A stretch of DNA of 14,178 bases from NCBI GenBank assembly GCA_004009845.1, contig RMBW01000300.1, positions 1-14,178 on the forward strand, written 5' to 3'. The first letter of the stretch is position 1; each line of letters opens with the position of its first letter. The DNA comes from Davidsoniella eucalypti. Its lineage: Eukaryota > Ascomycota > Sordariomycetes > Microascales > Ceratocystidaceae. Positions 7,027-13,172 of the stretch are shown piece after piece. A program made the position numbers and the translations under genes. Under the pieces are notes generated by a model. The model worked only from the letters and a program-made list of their open reading frames with translations, ran no database searches and was not told the DNA's origin.

Positions 7027-8249
7027 AGCTCTATTAAGTCATACTCTGACCCGTGATCCGCCGCCTTTGAGTCGACCTTAGCTACCGTCGTGGTAGTATT
7101 CTCGGGTGGAGGCAGCACTCGGTCCATGGCACGTTCGTCATACTTAGCGATTTCCTCACGCATTACTGTGCGTATGGCGTTGATTGACAGCTGGTTGTTA
7201 GAGGGACCTGGCTGGGAGGAACGCTGGGGGCAACGGCGTGCGATGTGATCCTTAAGTCCACAGATGAAGCAGGCATTTTCACGTAACAGGCGGTGTCGTT
7301 CCGACTCGGAAAGTTTTGGTCTCTCCGAGCGGGCAGCAGGCTGGGGGCGGTTCTCCCGACGGGTCTGTTGGTCAGGCCGCTCTCTCCAGTTGCTCGACTT
7401 CGTGTTCTCAGGCTTGGGTGTGGACTCAATGGCGCGGCGCTTACCAGATGGGCGATCGAAGTGCTTAAGGAGGTCGTCGATGATAACGTGGTACGAGTTA
7501 GACTTCCAAGCCCACCCGGTACGTTCAATCAGGTCATCACGCATGGCGGACCGCAGGATATCGATTAAGGTGACGTCGTCGTGAATACCGGCTTCCATGG
7601 CTAGTGTCTCAAAGCGGTTGTGGAAGGCCTTGAAGGGTTCACGATCTCCTTGAGCAGACTTGTAGAAGGCGATGCGAGCGTTGGTGAGCCGTTCGCGCGA
7701 CCGGAACATATCGTCGAGTTTCTCCAGCAGTAAGTCGTAGGGTCTGGATCGTTGACAAATGGAGTCGAAGAAGACGTTTAGCTTGGCTTGTGTGGTTGCA
7801 CCTAGGCGGCCGTACAGGTATACCGCCCGCGAGATGTCGTTGCCTAGGGCGGCACCGTCGATCATCATCTTGTTCGTGGCCAGTCTTCTCCAGTTCTCGT
7901 AGTCGATGTGTAGGCCGCTAAATTCGTCGAGGAGCGGCTGGACTTGCCGAGGTAGGGCTTGGCTGGAGGAGGCAGGCAGGGGCTGGGAGACTGGTGCGGG
8001 CGGTAGCGTGGGAGCAGTAGGTTCGTGACGCTCTTTGGCGAACAACATTTGACCAAGTCGATTCATCATGGACTTCATCTCCACCATGTCAGATTGTAGA
8101 GAGTCCAGGCGATCGGCTTCACGAGAGGGTTGACGGCCGCGGTCGGATTCGGGGTATGTGTCGCGGGGTCTCATGCTTTCGGCAAGTCGTGCCAGGTCAG
8201 AGGTATCCGAGGGGTTGTCGCTGGCATCGTCTTCGTCATCCAAGGGTAG
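7017..8249 (-). pseudogene. A-family gag, N-terminally truncated at LTR4 (unit 3)
   Basis: Reads from LPLDDEDDASDNPSDTSD through the capsid-like region to the zinc knuckle CFICGLKDHIARRC and tail YDLIELDF. It is highly similar to the 597-aa gag, but about 190 N-terminal residues, the leader and the PBS are missing: coding sequence starts exactly at the LTR end. The frame is open into LTR4, where an ATG at 8288 gives a 423-aa ORF with 13 LTR-derived residues. That ATG exists because LTR4 has ATG where LTR1-3 have ACG. Whether the chimeric ORF is used is unknown. Confidence 0.85.
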
Positions 8250-8430
8250 TGAGACGATATACGAGGAGTTGCAAGGAAAACTGGTCATAAAAGAATGATT
8301 CGATTGAGACCGATGAAGGAGAAAGAGAAACTAAGACTAATAATCGGCGGGAATAGGTCCCTACTTATAGCCGATTCTAGTACTGACAAGGCATGCCTTG
8401 GCTAACCTTACTAGGCCTTAGTCTCTTACA
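8250..8430 (-). repeat. LTR4, A-type, 181 bp, no PBS
   Basis: TG...CA ends, close to LTR3. TATAAGTAGGGACC and predicted start ATCGGTCTCAA (8314-8304) are intact, and a 14-bp perfect palindrome CAAGGCATGCCTTG lies at 8387-8400. The expected PBS is absent: gag codons begin at the LTR edge. On the right it abuts an RNase H fragment. Left flanking 5-mer GGTAG (8245-8249) equals the right flank of LTR8. Confidence 0.9.
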
Positions 8431-8714
8431 CATTGACAACTACTAAGTTATCTCCTGTTGTTGCAGGCGCGAGGAGTTGGTGAATCCTGCTCATGAGTCT
8501 GTCATCATTCGCGTCCTTGGGCATATCCTGGTCCCTGCGAGATAGTGCGTCGGGGATTACTTGGTCTGTACCCGGGCGGTGCTTGAGTTCAAAGGAGAAG
8601 TCGGATAGTTCGTATCCCCAGCGGCGTTGCCGTTCTGCTAGGGATCTCTTCGTCCTGAAGAACTCGAGGTTGCGATGGTCTGTGAAGACGGTGAAGTGGA
8701 TGCCTAACAGGAAG
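8431..8714 (-). pseudogene. RNase H fragment of Ty3/gypsy pol
   Basis: The minus-strand frame reads FLLGIHFTVFTDHRNLEFF, SLAERQRRWGYELSDFSFEL, then KHRPGTDQVIPDALSRR: the C-terminal part of a Ty3/gypsy RNase H (TDH...L, RQ-RW, HRPG, DALSRR), followed by the start of the RNase H-integrase linker. The first catalytic part and all of RT and integrase are absent. The 284-bp slice is bounded at both edges by LTR termini, a B LTR upstream and an A LTR downstream; the stop codon comes from the LTR. Which family it belongs to cannot be told. Confidence 0.88.
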
Positions 8715-8892
8715 TGACACGAACTAGGAGAGGCAATGGCAAGCAATCTAGAGGAAAGACTTCGATTGATACCGATGAAGGAGAAAGACTAATATCTGTT
8801 GGAATACGGCGGGGATAGGTCCCTATTTATAACCGTTTATCTGGCTAAGTATCTTACTTAGCCCAATACCAACTGGGCCTTAGCCCCTGACA
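8715..8892 (-). repeat. LTR5, B-type, 178 bp
   Basis: TG...CA ends. Minus strand: TGTCAGGGGC start, dyad GGCTAAGTA-TCT-TACTTAGCC (8843-8863), TATAAATAGGGACC (first T at 8831), predicted transcript start ATCGGTATCAA (8776-8766). Nearly identical to LTR6. Shares the TATA/GGGACC block and end sequences with the A LTRs, so A and B are related subfamilies. Confidence 0.9.
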
Positions 8893-8909
8893 GGGACAGA
8901 CTAGCGGAA

Positions 8910-8919
8910 CTAGTTTTTT
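8910..8919 (-). promoter_or_regulatory. Canonical -1 slippery heptamer A-AAA-AAC before the gag stop
   Basis: Minus strand reads GCA-AAA-AAC-TAG: the heptamer AAAAAAC in the gag frame (8919-8913) immediately followed by the TAG stop (8912-8910). A -1 shift gives AAA-CTA and an open frame for the remaining bases before LTR5. The stimulatory structure and pol that should follow have been replaced by the LTR. Confidence 0.75.
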
Positions 8920-10136
8920 GCTTCTGGCAGGTCGGTAGAAGGTTGACCAGAGAGAGTAGGAACAGGATTAAAAGGCTCTTCAGTGGGTTCCCACTGGGCA
9001 AGGTTCGAGTTGTTGATTCGTCCCTTGGATTTCTCGGGACAATGGGCAATCCAATGGCCAGAGTTGCCACAGTAGAAGCAAAGGCGGTTTGCACGGCGAT
9101 CATCTTGGTTCCGGGCACGGGTGGTATCGATTTGCATTGCATCAGGGTGGTGTCGAGCTGGGGCTGGATGGTTGAAAACAGGGCGAGCTGGGTCAAGTTG
9201 ACGTAGCATATTCGGAGGAGGAACAGGAGCATAGTTGTTGGGTAGTGGAGCAATCTGGTTCTGGGGGCGTGAAGTTTGAATTTGTTGAGGGCGAGGAGCT
9301 GAACGAGTGACTTGCTGGTTGTTCCAAGTGTTGGGGGAATTGTTTCGGCGTCGGTCAATGACACGGGCATGGCAAGCATTATCGAGGGTGATGCAGAAGT
9401 TGGCAAAGGCTTCCAGGGTATCACGGGGAGCATTATGTCCGTTCATGGCCAGGGCATCCTTGATCTCAGGTTTCAACCCTTTCTCAAAAAGCGGGATTGT
9501 GTATTTCGGGCTGGACCAGTCAAGTCGGCAGATCAGGGAGTAGAAGCGGGAATAATAGGCAACGCAGCTGCCAGTCTGGTTGATAGATAGGATTTCCCGG
9601 TGGGCGGTGGCTTTGGCATCTGGGTCATCAAAGGCAGAGCTCAGTGCAGTCAGGAATTCGCCATAGTGGGCATATCGAACTTTCCCAGTGTCTTGGTTGA
9701 TCTGGGGTTGTATCCAGGCATATGCGTTACCACGCAGGAAAGAGATGGCAAAGATCATCTTGGCTTGCTCATCGCGGAAGGCGGCAGGGTCAGCGGCAAA
9801 GCGGAGTGCACACTGGGAAACGAAGGTCTGGTATTTGGCCATATCACCAAAGTAAAATTCTGGGTCAGCCACTTTGGCTTTCTTGGAGGTAGGGGCACAA
9901 GCATCCGCAAGTCCTCGGTTGAATAGGTGCCACAGGACAATGATTTCGAATTTGTCAGCACCATCTCGGATAGGAGGACCAGCGATGTTCTGATGAACGG
10001 AGCGTTTTCCAGTAGTGTATGCTGCAAGCAGGATAGGAATTATGGATTTATCTGGGATATCCATAAGGTTCGTGGCGGTTATCTCATATCGGTCAAGGTT
10101 ACCAAGGTGTTTGGCAAAGTTTTCCCAGAAGGTAGA
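8910..10136 (-). CDS. Gag protein, second Ty3 lineage (about 410 aa)
   Basis: Opens SSTFWENFAKHLGNLDRYE directly at the LTR edge (a GTG in the LTR is the only in-frame upstream start-like codon, so the native ATG may be lost). Contains a retrotransposon-gag capsid-like domain (ADPEFYFGDMAKYQTFVSQC, ISFLRGNAYAWIQPQ, FEKGLKPEIKDALAMNGH), a Pro/Gln/Asn-rich linker and one zinc knuckle CFYCGNSGHWIAHC (CX2CX4HX4C, about residues 355-368). No resemblance to the A gag beyond the knuckle. Ends LPEAKN-stop on a canonical slippery site, so it came from an element that makes Gag-Pol by -1 frameshifting. Uninterrupted; an N-terminal start is the open question. Confidence 0.85.
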   Translation of the reverse strand, partial: STFWENFAKHLGNLDRYEITATNLMDIPDKSIIPILLAAYTTGKRSVHQNIAGPPIRDGADKFEIIVLWHLFNRGLADACAPTSKKAKVADPEFYFGDMAKYQTFVSQCALRFAADPAAFRDEQAKMIFAISFLRGNAYAWIQPQINQDTGKVRYAHYGEFLTALSSAFDDPDAKATAHREILSINQTGSCVAYYSRFYSLICRLDWSSPKYTIPLFEKGLKPEIKDALAMNGHNAPRDTLEAFANFCITLDNACHARVIDRRRNNSPNTWNNQQVTRSAPRPQQIQTSRPQNQIAPLPNNYAPVPPPNMLRQLDPARPVFNHPAPARHHPDAMQIDTTRARNQDDRRANRLCFYCGNSGHWIAHCPEKSKGRINNSNLAQWEPTEEPFNPVPTLSGQPSTDLPEAKN

Positions 10137-10314
10137 TGACACGAACTAGGAGAGGCAATGGCAAGCAATCTAGATAAAAGACTTCGATTGATACCGATGA
10201 AGGGGAAAGACTAATATCTGTTGGAATACGGCGGGGACAGGTCCCTATTTATAACCGTTTGTCTGGCTAAGTATCTTACTTAGCCCAATACCAACTGGGC
10301 CTTAGCCCCTGACA
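10137..10314 (-). repeat. LTR6, B-type, 178 bp
   Basis: TG...CA ends, nearly identical to LTR5. Dyad GGCTAAGTA-TCT-TACTTAGCC at 10265-10285, TATAAATAGGGACC, predicted start ATCGGTATCAA at 10198-10188. No PBS on its left; the unrelated gag begins at the edge. Right edge abuts protease-linker codons of unit 4 (EAKASK). Confidence 0.9.
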
Positions 10315-10869
10315 CTTAGAAGCTTTTGCTTCGAACGCGGATGCTACGGGCTTTAGCCATTCTGGGAGGGGAGTTCTTTCCTGTTCCTTCTGCTCTAACG
10401 CCCTGTTGACATCTTCTAACGTGATACGGAAAACAGCGGTGTCGTCGTTGTCACAGAGCTTGTGAAACTCCTCAGGCGTTAGTTCCTCTGCTGTGGTGAC
10501 CTCGATCTGACCGGAGCGCGGGTGTAGGTGTACGTCGTGGTTGATTAGCCAGCGTTGACCGAGTATTAGGTCTTCGGTTTGGCCGGGGACGACGTAGGCC
10601 CATATGTCTTCGTGGTGGTCAGGCAGGTGTAGCGTGAACTGAGCGATTTGTGTGATAACGGGAGGACTGGTCTGTGATGCAGCGAGGGATACCCTGCGGG
10701 GTTCAATGGGTAGGGTTTTCGTAGCGTAAGGGAGTAGGCGCGGGGGAACGACGGCGAGGCAGAGGCAGCCACTATCGACAAGAGCTTTTGTTGAAAGTTC
10801 ATTTATAGACAAATCTAAATATAAACCTTTAGCTCCCATCTGTGTTCTAACTATCTCTTCTCCTACCAT
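10315..10869 (-). pseudogene. Ty3/gypsy protease, truncated by LTR6 (unit 4)
   Basis: Begins MVGEEIVRTQMGAKG, with ALVDSGCLCLAV (active-site D-S-G) and PGQTEDLILGQRW, then the linker up to SAFEAKASK, where the LTR starts. The protease domain is complete and the frame uninterrupted; the RT start present in units 2 and 3 is missing. In the -1 frame relative to gag. Confidence 0.85.
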
Positions 10870-10881
10870 CGTATTCTCCTT

Positions 10882-10917
10882 GTCAGGGCGCGGCTTGTCC
10901 TGACCACCTAAAAATCC
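10882..10917 (-). promoter_or_regulatory. gag-pro -1 frameshift signal, unit 4
   Basis: Heptamer GGATTTT (10917-10911), TAG (10910-10908), stem GTCAGG/CCTGAC with one loop substitution (GCCGCG for GTCGCG). The change falls in the loop, as expected if only the stem is constrained. Confidence 0.72.
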
Positions 10918-12033
10918 AGTTCGATGAGGTCATACTCTGACCCGTTGTCCGCAGCCTTGGAATCTACCTTGGCGACCGTGGTGGTCGTATTCTCAGGGAG
11001 CGGTAGCACGCGGTCCATATTGTGTTCATCAAACTTGGCGATTTCCTCGCGCATGACTGTGCGAATTGTGTTGATAGACAAGTGGTTGGTTGAGGGGCCC
11101 TGTCTCGGGGGGCGCTGGGGGCACCTGCGAGCTATATGGTCTTTCTGTCCACATACAAAGCATGCGTTCTCGCGCATTAGCCGGTGTCGTTCCGACTCAG
11201 ACAGTTTTGGTCTCTCTGAGCGGGTAGCAAGCTGGGGGCGGGTTTCCCGACGGTTCTGTTGGTCAGGCCGCTCTCTCCAGTTGCTCGATTTGGCGTGCTC
11301 AGTCTTTCGGGCAGGTTCAGGGGTACGACGGGGTCCGTTGACTCGGTCAAAGTGCTTTAGCAGGGAATCGACGACGACTGGGTAGGAGGTTGACATCCAT
11401 GCGAAACTTGTCCGTTCGATCAAGTCGATGCGCATGGCCGATCGTAAGATATCGATGAGGATGGCGTCGTCGAATACTCCCGCCTCCATTGCTAGGGTTT
11501 CGTAGCGGTTGTGGAATGCGCGGAAGGGTTCGTGGTCTCCTTGTGCCGAGCGGAAAAAGGCGATGGGGGCGTTGGAATGACGTTCACGCGATCGAAACAT
11601 GTGAGAGGGTTGACGGCCCCGGACTGGAATAGGCGACGAAGGACGAGGTAGGTTCATGGTTTCAGCGCGGCAGGCAATTTCAGAAGTCTCAGAAGGACTA
11701 TCGCTGACTTCTTCGTCATCATCATCTTCCTTAGGCATAGGCTTGCGCACCGTCGTGACTCGGCTGAGAGTGCGTGAGTGTATGGTTTCACTGGCCGTAA
11801 TCTCCTCAGTGGTTCCAGGGGCTTGCGAACGGGTGACCGGGCCACCAGTGGGTGAGCGCGGGATTCCCATGAAGCGTACAGCAAGGAGCGTGGGACGAAG
11901 GGCTGTGCGAGCGCAGATTTCCTCAGTGTTACGACTTCCAATAGTGGCATGGCCAACGAGACCGCTGACAAAGGCGAGGTGGCCCAGGTGACTATGGAAG
12001 TGTTGGCTATGGTCGAGGATGTCACGAGAGACG
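10908..12033 (-). pseudogene. A-family gag lacking N-terminus and central region (unit 4)
   Basis: Begins in frame at the LTR7 edge with SRDILDHSQHFHSHLGHLAF, continues to MGIPRSPTGG and an acidic stretch, then jumps from RGRQPS to MFRSRERHSNAPIAFF. In the 597-aa gag these points are about 140-150 residues apart, so an in-frame internal deletion removed the coiled-coil-like and first capsid part (join near 11600). It then continues through the zinc knuckle CFVCGQKDHIARRC and YDLIELDF tail without a stop. The frame is kept despite both losses. No start codon in frame was found. Confidence 0.82.
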
Positions 12034-12213
12034 TGAGACGATATACGAGGAGTTGCGATGAAATGAAGTCATATTGATCTAATAAGTTCAGACCAATGAA
12101 GAGGAAAGGAAAGCTAAGACTAATAATCGGCGGGAATAGGTCCCTATTTATAGCCGATTCCAGTACTGACAAGGCATACCTTGGCTAACAATACTAGGCC
12201 TTGGTCTCTTACA
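12034..12213 (-). repeat. LTR7, A-type, 180 bp, no PBS
   Basis: TG...CA ends, TATAAATAGGGACC intact, but the priming 11-mer is degenerate (TTCAGACCAAT on the + strand near 12087-12098) and the adjacent PBS is absent. Left edge abuts gag codons of unit 4, right edge abuts a gag N-terminal relic. The most diverged A LTR. Confidence 0.88.
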
Positions 12214-12556
12214 GTCTGCGCCGAAGCCCGAGATGTGAGGGTTGGTAAGGAGGCGGGAGACAAGAATGCGTGCACTTCGTGGGGACCGGAGCCTGGTGGG
12301 CATGGGAGCGATGTGGCCTATGATGCCAGTCTCGAAGGACATGCAGTGCAGGTGGGTGGGGAAGTGGGAGGCGTACGACAAGACGAGGGGGTCAGACGGA
12401 AGGGCCTAGTAGTTGAGCGATTTCCCGAAGGTGGGAGAGAAACAACGAGAGCGTCATCTTGTGATGATGAGCGAAGAGGAAGCGTGAACGGACGGTTGGG
12501 GCGAGAGTGAGAGTGAAAAACAAAGTAGGCACGATGAGAGTAACTTGAATGTCGTA
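12214..12556 (-). pseudogene. Diverged A-like gag N-terminal relic downstream of LTR8
   Basis: Minus strand after the PBS reads a hydrophobic stretch, then LSLFLSHLREIAQLLG and, after a 1-base frame break near 12392, SYASHFPTHLHCMSFETGII and GHIAPM. This parallels RLAATLG...SQHFHSHLGHLSFTSGFIGHV of the intact gag. It has no leader repeat, and the part between PBS and homology is short, so leader and first gag residues are deleted or very diverged. Cut at LTR7. This shows that B-type LTRs once belonged to elements with A-like gag. Confidence 0.7.
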
Positions 12557-12557
12557 G

Positions 12558-12568
12558 ATCGGTATCAA
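12558..12568 (-). promoter_or_regulatory. Self-priming primer-binding site of LTR8 (B-type)
   Basis: Minus-strand TTGATACCGAT, two bases from the LTR end, perfect complement of ATCGGTATCAA at 12623-12633 in LTR8. Relative to the A-type pair one base differs in both the LTR and PBS halves, so pairing is preserved by a compensating change. Confidence 0.85.
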
Positions 12569-12570
12569 AC

Positions 12571-12749
12571 TGACACGAACTAAGAGAGACAATGGAAAAC
12601 AATCTAGTATAGAAGACTTCGATTGATACCGATGAAGGGGAAAGGCTATTATCTGTTGGAATACGGCGGGAATTGGTCCCTATTGATAACCGTTTATCTG
12701 GCTAGGTATTATACCTAGCCAAATACCAATTGGGCCTTAGTCCCCGACA
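12571..12749 (-). repeat. LTR8, B-type, 179 bp
   Basis: TG...CA ends. Dyad GGCTAGGTA-TTA-TACCTAGCC (12700-12720) differs from LTR5/6 by a compensating pair. The TATA is degraded (TATCAATAGGGACC). With PBS on the left it is a true 5' LTR. The right flank leaves element DNA; its first five bases GGTAG equal the left flank of LTR4. Confidence 0.9.
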
Positions 12750-13172
12750 GGTAGAGTGACTTGAGGAACTGCAAGTGTACAGCAAGCCCATAGCAGCGCC
12801 CAAGAGCGGTCGGGGAAGAACTGAGACCTCAGGGTGTTTGTTCTCTGGTCTTACGACATCAAGCGGGAATGCAGCTTCGAGAACAGCATGGAACAACCGC
12901 AGGCCGACGGTCCACAAAAGCATTGTATTATCAACCCGCAAGCATATGGAGTCCTCAAAGGCATTGAATTGTTGACCCGCAAGCGCACGGGGGATATTGT
13001 CGATGGCTAACTGGGCAGGCCTTGGAAGGGCACTGACAGGGCACTTCCACAGTAAACTCGTCAAGACATTTGACCTAGAGTTCTTCACCCAGCAAGACGT
13101 TCCTCGTGGGCAAGGAGAAGGGACTTGACTGGTATGATCATGCCGCAAGTGGACGGCCGAGTTGCGCTGCAA
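12750..13172 (-). other. Unassigned ORF interrupted by LTR8
   Basis: From an ATG at 13172 a frame of about 140 residues stays open to the LTR8 edge and reads a few spurious codons into it. It includes NVLTSLLWKCPVSALPRPAQ and RPENKHPEVSVLPRPLLGAA. I recognise no family. The + strand also has shorter open stretches here, so the coding strand is uncertain and it may be non-coding. No element motif is seen. It could be host DNA into which the LTR array inserted. Confidence 0.3.

Larger units (their letters stand above)
8715..10314 (-). mobile_element. Gag-only cassette between two B LTRs (1.6 kb)
   Basis: Two nearly identical B LTRs of 178 bp enclose a single intact gag ORF of a different lineage from the A gags. 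There is no PBS and no polypurine tract: the gag frame starts at the LTR6 edge and ends 17 bases before LTR5. The outline resembles the gag-only (TR-GAG) non-autonomous elements described in plants, but those keep priming sites. Flanking 5-mers (ggaag, cttag) do not match, so it may not have moved as one unit. Confidence 0.6.
8250..12749 (-). mobile_element. Possible composite insertion with hybrid LTR ends (4.5 kb)
   Basis: The outermost 5 bases on both sides are GGTAG (8245-8249 and 12750-12754), a length usual for Ty3-class target duplications, and the ends are TG...CA. The right end is a B LTR with PBS and the left end an A LTR, so the ends are not copies of one another. Inside lie LTR5, LTR6 and LTR7 and slices of gag, protease and RNase H. 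A chance 5-mer match among the eight LTRs is possible. Confidence 0.4.

Noticed and set aside
547..8430. The LTRs as introns or introners (A LTRs start TGTAAG, like a splice donor)
   Set aside because: They end in ...GTCTCA, not AG, contain a TATA box and self-priming sequence, and flanking codons do not continue across them.
10132..12755. gtaga left of LTR6 and ggtaga right of LTR8 as a target duplication
   Set aside because: The match is offset by one base from the LTR ends, so it does not fit exact boundaries; the LTR4-LTR8 pair does.
12702..13172. Treating LTR8-adjacent DNA as a diverged gag N-terminus
   Set aside because: Compared by eye with the N-terminal half of the intact gag, only very short, gapped similarity appeared near the edge; not convincing.
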